Positions 23,401 through 33,888 of a stretch of DNA of 64,000 nt are shown one piece after another. The notes beneath the pieces are model-generated. The model searched no databases, was not told the origin of the DNA, and saw only the letters and a program-made list of their open reading frames with translations. The DNA is from Enoplolaimus lenunculus (Eukaryota; Nematoda; Enoplea; Enoplida; Thoracostomopsidae). Location of the stretch: NCBI GenBank assembly GCA_030248215.1, contig JASANG010000535.1:62001-126000 (forward strand), in the 5' to 3' direction. Position numbers and translations under genes: made by a program. Within the stretch, counting starts at the first letter, position 1; each line of letters starts with the position of its first letter.

Positions 23401-26400
23401 GAATTGTTTTGTAGGAACAGTAACCAGAATTTGAAATATTAATCCCAAGATTACTGTTCACAATCTATCACTTCAAAAATGGTAATGTGTCGTGTTGAGA
23501 ACAGTCGTAAGACACTAAATTTATATAAAAAGTATAGCGCCACTCTAAGTGTACACCTATGCTTACTAGCGTAAAGAAAACATACTTGAGAAATATATTT
23601 GTAATTTGTTTTCTAATGAATGCACGAAGTCCCAAAAATTTTCCGTATATCCGATGCAGTACTGTTTTCAAAAATTCGCGTTCACGTGGATCTTCGGAGT
23701 CAAACAGTTCCAGTAGCTAAAAATTTCAAAGTGGAATACTTTTGTTTCCGCTACGGTTTCCAAACAGTTTGAAAAAAGAAGAAAAACAATAATATATGCT
23801 TAATATAAAATGCGTCATACGATAATGATAATAATATAAAAAGTGCGCATTTGATCAAACTTTATAGATTTAAAGTTTTTCTCCATGTGTATATTAAAAC
23901 CATATTCTTAACTATTGTTTTTCTGTTGAATCCCAGCCTCATATCAAAAACCCAACCGGTTTTAATCCATGATTCATCTGTCTGTACATTATTATTCATC
24001 TATCTGTACATTCGTGTCGCTACAATATGCACAATTTGAACCGAGGCGTACCTGCAGAACAAATCTTTGGTCGATGTATTTCTTCCCTAAGCTTGCTTGA
24101 AACTCGGGCGATTCGAGAAAACGAAGAAAAAATTCATAGACTAACTGAAAATAAAATAATCGACACATAAAACACTAATCGGACGTAATGGGGGTGTTGA
24201 GGGTGCACCCCCACTTACCAAAAGCCCCCATGTAAAATTTTTCCCGGTTCATCCCCCTCAGGATTTCTCTCCTCTTAATTTTACGATCCTTACATTTTTG
24301 GAAAAAACATCCTCAGTATGAATTAAACATACCCTTTTCTCTTGATCTTATGTCATATATTTGATCTATGTTTATGTTTATTTGGCTGTCTTTGACTATG
24401 CGTTCAGTTGTATGCGTAACTAAACCTTGGCTAGTGCAACCGACGCTTTATTAAAAATGCTGCACCCCCACTCAGAAATTTCCATTCGGTTGCGGACCGG
24501 GGAATGCATCGGTTGATGTCCACCACTTCGCCGCGGCCCAGCGAATGCCCAGAAGTAATATTATGTAATATAAAACCATTCTTGTTACCCAAAATGTTCA
24601 TATATAAATATGGACACTAGCTAAACTTTCGACAAACATTTCTATCGAGAATGCCAAATTCCACACAGCAAAACAAGAAAATGATGGTCTAAATTAAATG
24701 ATATACAAGTCTACTCTCTGTAGTAGTCTACGCCAATACCTATCACCAGTTGGCGATACACTTTGAAATGTAGGCCATGTATACTTATAACTACATACGA
24801 TTTGTTGTACTGTAAATTTATAACTAGACGTAGACTATGCTTAATTAACTGCAACAATCTGAAGCCAAATCTTACAGTTAGATGAGGCCAGCAAGATTCA
24901 AGTGTTGGTTCGTCTTCCTCCGGATCAAACTCGGGGTTTTCGCTACACGGGAGACAACGAAAAATATTGGCTGCCACCTAACAAAGACAACGTAATATAA
25001 AGTGTAGCAAACTGTAGTTACTAGTAATAGGATGAGACCGGGTATTAATTTATCGCAACCAGACATACCGGATATAGCATCTTGCAGGATGGCACCGAAT
25101 CCGAATCCATTGCTAATTTGCAAATCCGAATCTTGCATGTTTTGAAATTTCACTTAACAATTTTTATTGCAAATTTATCTCCGTATTTTAAAATATTTTA
25201 CGGGAGTACCTTAACCAGCTATTAAAGTTTGGCAACTATGACTCGTTCTTTGTTATATCGGGGAAAGCATTATCATAAACAAAATCTGTTGTATTATAAT
25301 ATATTGTCATATAAACTTATTATGGTAAACAAAGTTTTTCCGTAACAGCGTTATGTAAATAGACCTGAATTCATAGTTTTTGCATGCTAAGTTGATACGT
25401 ATTAAGTTTTACTTCCCTGGTCTGAAAACTGGCCATTAGTCTGGATAACAGTCAGCAAAGTTCAGTGTAATGCTTCAAAGCTTATACACAAAGTTATCTT
25501 GAAACGGTCATAAATATTTGATTAGTCCATCACTGTGCGTCACCCGTTCGGCGCGGTTCACCACTGTCCGGTACCGTCCTTCACTATACGGTATCAAACG
25601 TGTGTAATTTGCGTACGACAACTCACGGTGTCGGGCAACGCCGGATGGGGCCGTATGGGTGACGCGTGACGGACGGCGCCGCACGACGAGTATAGCGCCA
25701 CCCTAAGTAACGTGTCGTCCTCCAAATATTTAGATTGATTGATTTGATACGCTTTGAATGCAAAATAATTAACTATTTTCAGTGTCGATAAAGCTTTGAG
25801 TCGTACGCATTTAGTCTCTGGTTGCTGGACATTTAACTAGTTATTGCGATATGTAAAACATTCTTACATATAACAACATAATCTTGAAAAGTTCCGCTAT
25901 GGAAGTCACCCACCGCACGAGAGCGTCGACAATACCGAAAATCCTTGCACCCTGGCAACGACCAGTGTGCAACCGGACGATGGCAGGTATCAAAAATACA
26001 GGAACCTAAGAATGAAATTTTGTATACCTAGATAGCTTCTCCGTCCCCTCGTTTTGAAGGGACTTGCCCCAGCTCTACACTCACCATTTTGACTATTTCA
26101 GGGTACAAAGCTTCTGTAAGGACTCCTTTGCCACCCGCAATATACTCGATAAGCTCATTCAGAGCGGCTCGTTTGATTTCTTTACCCTTCAAATGACTTA
26201 TTGGGTCAGAAAAGTCAAATACTACTTGACACTGACGAAGCTTCCGTATACATAAATCAGACTGCTCGTCCTGAACCACTTCTGAAATAATATATCCGTA
26301 TATATTTAACACAAACAAGATAAAAGTTGACAGATAATTAAAACAAGGTCTAGTTAAAACTGTCCGGATAAAATATTGCCCAAACCAAAAAACCGTATGT

Positions 26401-26973
26401 ACAAGATTTACAAGAGCGTTTTCGACATGTAGTTACGGTCAGTAAACTAAACGGCAAACTGATTAAGAGATTGCGTAAGGTACCTTTTAAACTCGGTAGC
26501 GTTGTTAGCTCCATATCAGCGGTAGAACGATACCGTGACGAAGAACCCTGCAATTTCTTCGTCTTTTTCTTAAAACTCCCGCGACGAGCTAGGTCAACCG
26601 AATCCATCTTTGCTAGCATGCTGCTGCCAGGCGACGCAGTGGTTGAACCCGTTGGTGGCGCTCCACCAGGAGTAAGAGGCGCACCACTACCTATACTACC
26701 CCCGGCACCAGGCATTAGAGAGCCACTTGTTCCCGTGGATGCGGTACCAACTGGCGACGAGCCAGCGTGAGAGCCGTGTGAAAGCGCACTCGCCGGAGAT
26801 GTAGACGACGTTACACTTGCACTATTCATTGGTATGGATGCTGTTGCGCTAGCACCAGCTGAGCTAACTCTACCAGTGCCACAAGCGCCAAGTAAACTGC
26901 CGCCTGATGCGCTACCAGCAGCAGATACGTTAGCTGTTGAAATACTTGACGGTTTTGCAACGTCAACCTTCAT
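16823..26973 (-). CDS. PPP2R5: PP2A regulatory subunit B56 (alpha/beta/epsilon class), 11 exons
   Basis: B56 subunits bind the PP2A A/C core and select substrates, mostly through LxxIxE motifs. Eleven minus-strand exons join in frame to 2274 nt (757 aa): 26484-26973, 26085-26281, 24876-24977, 24052-24144, 23586-23716, 22965-23024, 19922-20030, 19212-19316, 18709-18828, 17957-18186 and 16823-17459. The HEAT-repeat core (about residues 159-560) includes [17 protein letters not shown], the LxxIxE-pocket helix [17 protein letters not shown], and [17 protein letters not shown]. Markers such as [19 protein letters not shown] and [19 protein letters not shown] place it nearer human PPP2R5E/A than the gamma/delta class. 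The N-terminal 130 residues are Ser/Ala/Gly-rich and precede [11 protein letters not shown]. The C-terminal tail is Asn/Thr/Ser-rich and ends SPKSKKKKS. Introns 6 and 7 carry transposons and a tandem array. Confidence 0.95.
17957..18186 (-). CDS. PPP2R5: PPP2R5 exon 10
   Basis: Encodes [54 protein letters not shown] and YKSERQ. It ends phase 2 at CAAAA|GTACGT. The match to PPP2R5E is very strong. Confidence 0.95.
18709..18828 (-). CDS. PPP2R5: PPP2R5 exon 9
   Basis: 40 codons encoding [19 protein letters not shown] through [11 protein letters not shown]. The acceptor is the less usual catttgag and the donor is CAG|GTAAGT. Confidence 0.95.
19212..19316 (-). CDS. PPP2R5: PPP2R5 exon 8
   Basis: 35 codons encoding [20 protein letters not shown] and [13 protein letters not shown]. 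The donor is GAA|GTAAGTA. KTCSQKE is typical of alpha/beta/epsilon B56. Confidence 0.95.
19364..19591 (+). repeat. MITE with AGGGTGCGACCGGATAT ends in PPP2R5 intron 7
   Basis: The left end AGGGTGCGACCGGATATTTG and the inverted right end TATCCGATCGCACCCT are complementary. The interior carries CCGGTATCCGG words. The flanks ttttattt and tctttact match at six of eight positions. Related sequence occurs at about 52800-53140 and 27080-27700. Confidence 0.7.
19922..20030 (-). CDS. PPP2R5: PPP2R5 exon 7
   Basis: Encodes (S)[29 protein letters not shown] and LSLYHAQ. The acceptor is ttgttttag and the donor is CCCAG|GTGAGA. It is the only one of three copies with a complete exon, and the conserved Lys and His of the LxxIxE pocket region fall in its first half. 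Confidence 0.95.
20352..20399 (-). pseudogene. Duplicated partial exon 7 (copy 2)
   Basis: A copy of the first 48 nt of PPP2R5 exon 7 with its acceptor, reading [16 protein letters not shown]. The normal continuation and donor are absent. In frame it runs on into intron-derived residues and then a stop. It is an exon fragment inside intron 6 and is probably skipped. Confidence 0.85.
20721..20768 (-). pseudogene. Duplicated partial exon 7 (copy 3)
   Basis: The third copy of the same exon start and acceptor, reached first by transcription through intron 6. It also lacks the original donor half of the exon. Confidence 0.85.
21542..22676. mobile_element. PIF/Harbinger-like non-autonomous DNA transposon
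   Basis: Terminal inverted repeats of about 185 bp (21542-21726 and 22492-22676) differ at only a few positions. They are flanked by TTA on both sides (21539-21541 and 22677-22679), matching the 3-bp TWA target duplication of PIF/Harbinger elements. Each arm contains further small palindromes (GGTTAACGAGTG...CTCGTTAACC). The 765-bp interior has no long open frame or recognisable transposase, so it is non-autonomous. The near-identical arms suggest a recent insertion. Confidence 0.8.
22965..23024 (-). CDS. PPP2R5: PPP2R5 exon 6
   Basis: A 60-nt exon encoding [19 protein letters not shown]. The acceptor is gtttccag and the donor is GGCAG|GTGAGT (phase 2). It is followed by the longest intron of the gene. 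Confidence 0.94.
23586..23716 (-). CDS. PPP2R5: PPP2R5 exon 5
   Basis: Encodes [18 protein letters not shown] and the [17 protein letters not shown] helix, which carries pocket residues for LxxIxE substrate motifs. It ends phase 2 at CTCAA|GTATGT. Confidence 0.95.
24052..24144 (-). CDS. PPP2R5: PPP2R5 exon 4
   Basis: 31 codons, phase 0, encoding [16 protein letters not shown] and [11 protein letters not shown]. It is bounded by tttattttcag and CTGCAG|GTACGC. Confidence 0.95.
24415..24560 (-). repeat. Inverted partner of the repeat at 15776-15905
   Basis: The reverse complement of this interval matches 15776-15905, including TGGCTAGTGCAACCGACGC and GCCCAGCGAATGCCC. It lies in PPP2R5 intron 3. 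Confidence 0.65.
24876..24977 (-). CDS. PPP2R5: PPP2R5 exon 3
   Basis: 34 codons, phase 0 at both ends, encoding [20 protein letters not shown] followed by [14 protein letters not shown]. The [11 protein letters not shown] acidic motif is a hallmark of the family. The acceptor is ctttgttag and the donor is ACT|GTAAGA. Confidence 0.95.
25541..25706. repeat. CCGTC-rich element (copy 2) in PPP2R5 intron 2
   Basis: It shares gacggacggcgccgcacgac and gagtatagcgccaccct with 14921-15052. Its left part is the reverse complement of part of 62200-62260 (words around tatacggtatcaaacgtgtg). Confidence 0.6.
26085..26281 (-). CDS. PPP2R5: PPP2R5 exon 2
   Basis: This exon follows the acceptor ttatttcag and ends at the consensus donor AAAATG|GTGAGTG. 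It encodes [35 protein letters not shown] and a helix ending YPEIVKM, all collinear with human B56. Confidence 0.93.
26484..26973 (-). CDS. PPP2R5: PPP2R5 exon 1
   Basis: Residues 1-163. It starts [10 protein letters not shown] and continues as a Ser/Ala/Gly/Thr-rich leader. It then has a basic [11 protein letters not shown] cluster (a possible basophilic-kinase site) and SSSRYR...LPSLK, the conserved entry to the B56 domain. The donor is AAAAG|GTACCT, phase 1. The start is the first in-frame ATG seen; the low-complexity leader makes it less certain than the core. Confidence 0.85.
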
Positions 26974-27074
26974 TAACTTAAGTATAGGTGACTATATAAT
27001 AATTATAATAATACTTCAGTGTGTATATAATATAATTATATATACACCTTGTAATTATGTGGCGATAACCAGAG

Positions 27075-27870
27075 CAGGAATCCACCCAGGAATTAACCGG
27101 ATATCAATTTTACCGGATACCTGAACCGGAGACGGATAATGAATTTGGTACCGAAACCGGACCCGAGTGTTAACCGCATATACGATCTAAATTTGTACAC
27201 TGTTAAAAGTATTTGAGTCGCGCAAACGTGTAGTTATGGATTTAAGATTCATTTTTGGTTTGGATTTTTCATTCGATGTCAGTCTCCAATCATGAATTGC
27301 TTCGCTTCAAAATATCTTGTATTTTGACGTGCAAAAACAGTTTAAGATATTTAGAACCACAACCACAAATATCCGGTATCCGATTTACCGGAACCGGATG
27401 TTAAACTGACATAGGATATAAATTTGTGCACTGTTGGAAAGATTTGAGCCGTATAAAAATATGTATTTATGTAATTAAGATTAATTTTGGCGAATGTTTT
27501 TTCATTCCATATCAATGTCCACTATTCAGTTGCCCGAAATTGCAGTTGCTGCAAAATATCTAGTAATTTTTATGATATTTGAAACCACTACTGCAAATAT
27601 CCGGTGTCCGGTGGGCTTATACAGGATACAAATGTCGATTCGTGCCGGATATTAAACCGGAACCGTATATTAAGGCGATCCGTGAACCAGACGTGAAACT
27701 TTGAACTATATATTACCTTGTAGTCAAGAATAAACCGGATGTTAAACGGGCACAGGATATAAATTTGTGCACTGTTGGAAAGATTTGAGCCGTATAAAAA
27801 TAACCGGAACCGTATATTCGGTCGATACCTGAACCAGACGTGAAACTTTGAACTACTATATATTACCTAT
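27075..27870. repeat. CCGGATAT-family repeats with internal duplication
   Basis: The block contains ACCGGATATC and CCGGTATCCG words. A stretch starting gatataaatttgtgcactg and running through gatttgagccgtataaaaat occurs twice, at about 27418-27470 and 27752-27801. It reads as two or more diverged copies of one MITE family lying head to tail. Confidence 0.55.
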
Positions 27871-28115
27871 GTAGTCAAGATTACTATTCCTTCAGACAAT
27901 GCTTCTTGCTAGAAAAAACTAAACACCAGGGTGCAACCGGAATTATAAAATATTGGAATTATATTTTTGGAATCCCCTGGTTCAGCTGCGAATGAATATA
28001 CCAAAATTTTCCCCAAAAATCACTTCCTTGAGTTTAAATCCCAGCTAAAAAAGCGCCATTGTGTCCTTTTTGACAATGTGAATGCCAAATCAAAAATATC
28101 AAACTATAAACAACC

Positions 28116-28842
28116 AGGGTGCAACCGGAAAACGAAAAATACATGTCACCGGAAAATTCATTTTAATTTTCTTTTCTACATTATTGGTGAAATAATCCTA
28201 GTTGGAGGTAGGTATTCATTTTATCTGCTGTCAGGGTGCAACCGGAATTCCGGTTCCGGTTCCGGCATTTTTTCACCTTCCGGTTCCGGTAAATTTTTAC
28301 CGGATTTAAAAATTCCGGTGTTAAAATTTGGCCGTTTTCTTAACTTTGCTAATTTTTAAGAATCTCTTTTGAAAGCCACTTGTACTCCGAATATAAGCCA
28401 TTGATGGTGGATTTCACTTCAGTCGACGACGAAAATCTAAAATACAACAAATAAAAGAAATACCGATGTTCGACTAAGGTTATTTCACAAATAATAGAGC
28501 AAAAAATAAGATTAAAATGAAATTTTTGGTTAAATGCATTTTTCACTTTCCGGTTCCGTTTCCGGTTCCGGTAAAATTTTCAAATTCCGGTTCCGGTTCC
28601 GGTAAATTGTAATTCCGGTTGCACCCTGTCTGCTGTATTTTCGACTTTTATAACCTACGGAAGCGAAATATACCTTCGATGGTTTATTTTCGGCAATTGT
28701 CAAGGTTTGCATAAACATACAATACTAATGAAATCTGCTTAATTTTTATCGTCGTTTTTTAATAAAATATCTTAATTACCACCGACCAAATTTTAATACC
28801 GAAATTTTTAATTCCGGTAAAAATTTACCGGAACCGGAATCT
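28116..28842 (-). repeat. Older CAGGGTGCAACCGG MITE split by a younger one
   Basis: The outer element starts CAGGGTGCAACCGGAAAACG and resumes after 28636 with the sequence also seen at 49400-49811 and 52494-52800. It ends near AAATTTACCGGAACCGGAA. It is interrupted by the complete copy at 28232-28628, so it is older. Confidence 0.75.
28232..28628 (+). repeat. hAT-like MITE, CAGGGTGCAACCGGAATT family, perfect 8-bp TSD (copy A)
   Basis: The 397-bp element runs from CAGGGTGCAACCGGAATTCC to AATTCCGGTTGCACCCTG. The flanks tctgctgt at 28224-28231 and 28629-28636 are identical. TTCCGG hexamers are repeated at both ends around a conserved AT-rich core. It has no coding capacity. Confidence 0.9.
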
Positions 28843-28922
28843 ATATATTCAGTAGTGTGTACAATAAACCGTGGGAAAACTAAGGGGCATCTCTAATATA
28901 ATACTAGATAAAATTACAATAT

Positions 28923-28996
28923 CAGCCGGGTGTAATGGATAGAGCGCTTGACTCGCGAGCAAGATTCTCGAGGTTCGCTTCCCGGTATGGCCATAT
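28923..28996 (+). repeat. tRNA-like SINE head
   Basis: A tRNA-like stretch: GTGTAATGGATAGAGCGC resembles an A box and D arm, an anticodon-like hairpin follows (CTTGA CTCGCGA GCAAG), and GGTTCGCTTCC matches a B box. The acceptor and T stems pair poorly, so it is unlikely to be a working tRNA gene. The downstream sequence fits a SINE body. Confidence 0.5.
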
Positions 28997-29914
28997 CTGT
29001 CGGAGAAATCAAGGAGAACCAAGTATATTTGTACTACTTTGTGGAAAGGGGAAACCCGGCCATGCACTTCTGACACGGACGTCCCACCGAAATAGACGCT
29101 GTAAATGTCAAGCCCATGGACATCGATAGCCGGTCTCGGTCTCGCTTTTTCTGAGTCTCGGAGGTTTGAAAATCGAGACCAAATAGGTGAAAAAGCGATA
29201 AACAATTGCTATTAGCTGAAGTAGTTTGAGTTGAAGAAAGAACGTTAGCACTGTTTTGCTCGTCTTTTGGACTATACGTAAACCGCTTAAAATTGGATTC
29301 ACTCCACATTGACTGTTTTAATGAAGGCTCAAGTTCCACAAAGTGATTATTTCATTACATTATGACATGAATGGTTTAGGCTTAAATTTACGATTCAACT
29401 TAGCCATAGACGTGGGGAAGTATATATGAACAACTAAAAATAAAATTGCACAACACAAGCATAGTGAAGTTACTCGTATTATTTAAAATGTTTGATTTGG
29501 AACACACTAAACTACTCGCTTCAGCGTACTGGGACACTCCGTCGAAACACCACATTTTTGGACAATCACTTTCGCTTCAAACAAACAACGTTTTGCGAGA
29601 ATTAGTGTTTTTCGCTGGTGTATTTTTTGTCTCGAGTATATCTTTTTTCTCTTTGCAGACAAAAAAATTCAGATATTTCTGCCCGCAACTTACAATGATG
29701 TAGTAAGTTTACAGAATAATATTGCTTATTTTTCGCGTGTACTAGGGGTACGTTTTTTATGTTGTGCATATAAGGTGAAATTTTGTGATAAGCCAGGGCT
29801 ATCACCAGCTCGTTTTGAAAATCACCTCGTGATACCCTTGGGCTATAGCAGATTGTAAGCACCGTTGACAAAGTTTTGTGAACGGCGCATTGATGATGTG
29901 TGTATATATATGTG

Positions 29915-30556
29915 GAGAGATGGGTGGTCTCGGTCTCAGTCTCGTATTTTAGACCAAATGTACATGCGTGAACTACTAAAAACTGGCTACTTGTTTACTT
30001 CATTCAACACTGTGCCTGTATTATTAAAGTCTCAAAAAGTGATTATCTTGCTACATTATGAACATGGATGGCTTAGCTTTAGGTTTAAGCTTCAAATTAG
30101 GTATGGGGGTGTAGAAGTGAACAAGAAAATAAAATAGCACAACGCAAACAAAGTGAATGAGCTTTTTGCACTTAATCATCAAGTAATGTCTTAATATTGG
30201 CACTGACGGTCGCATATAATCCGCTTACGTTCATTTTCATATGTGCGCAACGTTTGTTTTAAGTTATATACGTATATGTGAAAGTTGTCAATCGTTGAGT
30301 TTGTGCCACGATTCCTAAGTGGTAAATAAAGTAAAAAATAAATTTGGCGGCGGATTATTAGTTTAATTGTATGAATTAAACGGCAATTCTTATCAGATAA
30401 AAATATTCAAAACTTTTGTTACAAAAACCTGTTTATGTCCGGTGACGGTTAATAATTTACCGAGACCGCGACCAAAAGCCTCGGTTTCGGTAGGTTGGGT
30501 CTTGGTCTCGGCCTCGGTCTTAGTCTTGCTTTTTTGACCGAGACCGCCCATCCCTG
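29915..30556. repeat. GGTCTCGG hAT-like MITE
   Basis: The left end GAGAGATGGGTGGTCTCGG and the inverted right end CCGAGACCGCCCATCCCTG are complementary. The flanks tatatgtg and tgtatgtg match at seven of eight positions. The same right end recurs at about 33500-33612 and 35757-35801, and related ends occur at 29131, 34669 and 51118. Confidence 0.7.
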
Positions 30557-30744
30557 TGTATGTGCATAGTCTGTGTAATGTTAATTCACGCATACACGTG
30601 CACATACAGCACATCCCTGATGTTGTGGTTCGTATAAGGCATAAAAACAAGAAAATCTCAGCAGCTTATTGTTAGGCGGCGTGGCTTGTGGAATGTTAAG
30701 TCACACATAAACGTGCATATAAAGCACTAAACAGAGATATGAAA

Positions 30745-30900
30745 TGTAGCGGGCTTAACTCATGCGTGAGAGATCCGAGGTTAAATTCACGGCGTGGGCA
30801 GTTTCGGAGAAATTAAAACGAGACGGTACAGTTCTAACGCTGCTTAGTAAAAGGTCTGAAGCCCGTTTCCTTCCTACATTGACAGAATAGTGCAAAACTG
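30745..30900 (+). repeat. tRNA-derived SINE (degenerate)
   Basis: A tRNA-like head (gcgggcttaactcatgcgtg, then a B-box-like gaggttaaattcac) is followed by AAAAGGTCTGAAGCCCG, the tail motif shared with the SINEs at 32830, 33062 and 34208. Confidence 0.5.
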
Positions 30901-31379
30901 ATTGGAGTTCAGAAATCTTACATTAAATTTTATATTCAGGAATCTTTTTAGTGAAAGCAAACCACATGCGTCAATCTGCTAGTTGGGGCCGAATTAATCC
31001 CTAGTGTTTCCGCCGTAGCTAAGTATGCTTAACGATATATAATTGTAAACCTTAAAGCTCATATCCTCATATCCTCAATCCACAAAAGCATAAAGCAGTG
31101 CAAATCTCAAAACTGGCACAACAGCAGAGAAATTTTAATCGAAAGAATACGTTGAATTTTAAATCTCACCATTTTACTGCTTCAAAATACAAGGCTACAA
31201 AATCTTTCACAACCTTCTCATAGGCGCTTATGTCAGAAAACACAGAGTTAGAACTTAATCATTTCATTGTTGAGAAAGAATCGATAATAAGATGATCCCT
31301 GGGCCCCGAAACGTCTTGTAATGAGCAGCGCTGCAGGGTGTAGATGTAAAGTATCTTAAAAATACGGCGACGAATCTAG

Positions 31380-31720
31380 ATGCCAAATTTCATATTAAAC
31401 AGAGCAACTTTTTTACATACATATCAGAAAATAAATTCTTGTATAAGACAACTATTTCTCGAAGGAATTTGTTTTTTGTAAATTGTGAATAGTAAAATGA
31501 TTGAATATAAAGGTATTTATGATTTAATCATTTCAGACAAATTTTTGAACTGTTTAATGGCTATTAATGTCTGAAATACAAGACATAGCCGTCTTGAAAA
31601 TTTAAGAACGTAGGAATCTTGAAATTTTAAGACAATATATTTTGTTAAAACTCTTATTTTTAGCTCTACTCAATCAAAAATTAATAATTAAAATTGCTTG
31701 AATTATTAGACGTCATTTTG
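31380..31720. repeat. Inverted partner of the 2829-3520 repeat block
   Basis: It shares, in reverse complement, the gagcaacttttttacataca stretch and the tcttgaaatt/aagacat words with 2829-3520. It is a dispersed AT-rich element of unknown class. Confidence 0.55.
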
Positions 31721-32657
31721 GTTTTACATACTCATGTCGCCAAAAAACGTTAATTTTTACCAAAAACCCGATTATTTTATCCAAAGTTGCTTCAAAATTG
31801 CAACGTGGGTCGCTCTCCATTGGCACTTTTTACTACCATACACCTTGCAACACAAATACTTTTAGTTACAAGGGGGACCATTGCTACACCTGAACCACCC
31901 TCTGCAGATTTATGAGAGCATTCACATAAAAGCTACGCCTGTAATGCTGTTTTACGACATTGGTCGCAAATATATGCGAAATGCAAAGACGGCAATAGCC
32001 AAAGTTTTGATTTTTTTGTACAAGAAACATTTAGCAGTTAAGTTTTGTCGCAATGGTTTACGTTGGAAACTAATTACACAATTATTTTAGAATGTTTCGA
32101 TAAACCAAGCAGCACAATCGTAAATGTTTCATATAATTAATAATTGATTCTCAGCATGTCTCGGTATCCAACCTCGGTGGTGTTGTACATCAATTTATTT
32201 AATTAATTGATTTAATAGCAAAATGCAGGTTATTAGGAAGGCTTTGGTATTTCATTGATTTATTTTTTATTGCGGCAAACTAGTTTCTAGTTTAAAAATT
32301 GAACAGATTGCAAGTCGAAATACAAAATGGGCGAAACTTCAAAATTGTTAAACGCCATTTTGTTTGTTAATCAGGTAGCTAGTATGTGCAACTTAATAAC
32401 ACTCGCAACGTCATTGCTTATAATAACCTAGTATTGTAAGCATTCAGATCGCTCGTGAACGATTCAAAGCTTGCGAACAAAAGCCACAACATACCTATAT
32501 TATCCTAGCACAGCTTCATAGTAACGATAAGTTGCGATCCATAAAGTTATAATAACATTTTGTCGGAGCAGCAGTAAAACATGGAAGAACCAAGATACAT
32601 GTGTGTAATGTTGAGGTTCTAATAAGGCAAAAACATAAAAATTCAGCAGTTGATTGT

Positions 32658-32735
32658 GAGACGGGGTGGCTCAGTTTATAGCGCGCTGGACTGATAATCT
32701 GTCGACCGAGTTCGAAACCTACTGGGAGCGTCTTT
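32658..32735 (+). repeat. tRNA-like SINE head (tRNA-Ile-like)
   Basis: GGGTGGCTCAGTTTATAGCGC is an A-box/D-arm, CTGGACTGATAATC gives a GAT anticodon-like loop, and GAGTTCGAAACC is a B box. Stem mismatches argue against a functional tRNA. The downstream body contains SINE-like sequence. Confidence 0.5.
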
Positions 32736-32829
32736 CATGTTCAGCTGCTGAGAACTCAGAACTAAACTGTCGTACTCTAGCCTACCCAACTTATCACAGA
32801 ATATTCGTTTAGGAGCCTGTTAGTCTAGG

Positions 32830-32975
32830 TTGAAACTGAGGGACATCAGACCTTTCAACTGAGCAACTATAAAAGTGGGCTTCTGGAGCGGAGATCGAAC
32901 TCTCAGCCAATGGATCCTAAGCGAATATTCTACCACTGCGCAACGCAGCTCGCCTCTCCAACTGCATTTTTTGTC
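32830..32975 (-). repeat. tRNA-derived SINE (minus-strand copy)
   Basis: The reverse complement starts TGCAGTTGGAGAGGCGAGC, has an A box TTGCGCAGTGG and B box GAGTTCGATCTCC, and ends with the family tail AAAGGTCTGATGTCCC. It closely matches 34208-34360. Confidence 0.75.
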
Positions 32976-33061
32976 GACTATGTGTCGACCGTATGCTACC
33001 AGCAAGCATACAACACAATGTGCATTTCTTTTATTGCATATGCACTAGGACAAGCATGTCT

Positions 33062-33180
33062 CACATGCTTACAGAGCCATACGCTGAGAGTTCGATCCCC
33101 GCTTCGGAAGCCTGCTTTTCCAGCTGCGTATTAGAAAGGTCTGAAGTCCCGGTCCTTACCTAGACTGACAACCCGGAAGT
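33062..33180 (+). repeat. tRNA-derived SINE, 5'-truncated
   Basis: It begins inside the tRNA-like head (CGCTGAGAGTTCGATCCCCG) and continues through GCTTTTCCAGCTGCG to the GAAAGGTCTGAAGTCCCGG tail, as in the full copy at 34208. Loss of the 5' end is typical of SINEs copied by a LINE. Confidence 0.7.
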
Positions 33181-33888
33181 TCTTGTGCATTTCGCCTACC
33201 AACTCAGACAGCGAACAATTATGGTAGCACCGCTATCTGGTTATACGTAGCGATTTGAGAACGCGTTTAAAACATTTAAGGCATCGCAATAAAAATTATG
33301 AGTCATCCGCATTTATAACGTTACGCTATGTTAAAAAATTTTCCAGTCTATTCGGTTTGCCCGAAAAACAGCGTTGTAGCTCTGAATTAGATGTTTTACC
33401 GAGGCTGTTTCCAGACAGTGTGATTTGTTCCGAGCCTGTTCGAAGGGTATGGCGACAGTATCCAAGTAAAAATACAGTAACAAAATAAATTTTGGCGGCG
33501 ATTTATTGATTTAATTTTATAAAGCGGCAATTGTAAGCAGATAAAAATATACAAACTCGGTCTGTTGGGTCCAGGTCTCGGTCTCGCTTTGTGACCGATA
33601 TCGCCCATCCATGATTGTAATTTGTTTTAGAATATCAACGCAATGCCAGCCGCAAACCTTTTAAACGGTAGTATATTTCGTGCCCGACCTCAGTTTTAAG
33701 ATTTGTGACCTGAAAGAAAATTTTTTTATTAATAAAACAAGTTGTTTGAAATTTTATTCTTTGAAACAGAAAAAACATATATCTGAATATGGTTGCATTC
33801 GGCTTTTGGTTTCGGCTTTTTCACAGCCGAATATGAATCCGAACCACAAATTTTTGTAACGCATATAATAGCTAGCACAAGTAGTTGA

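Noticed and set aside
4455-26973. Salvador and PP2A-B56 as a functional Hippo gene pair
   Set aside because: PP2A does oppose Hippo kinases, but through striatin-type subunits rather than B56. They are 6 kb apart with separate structures, so adjacency alone is not evidence.
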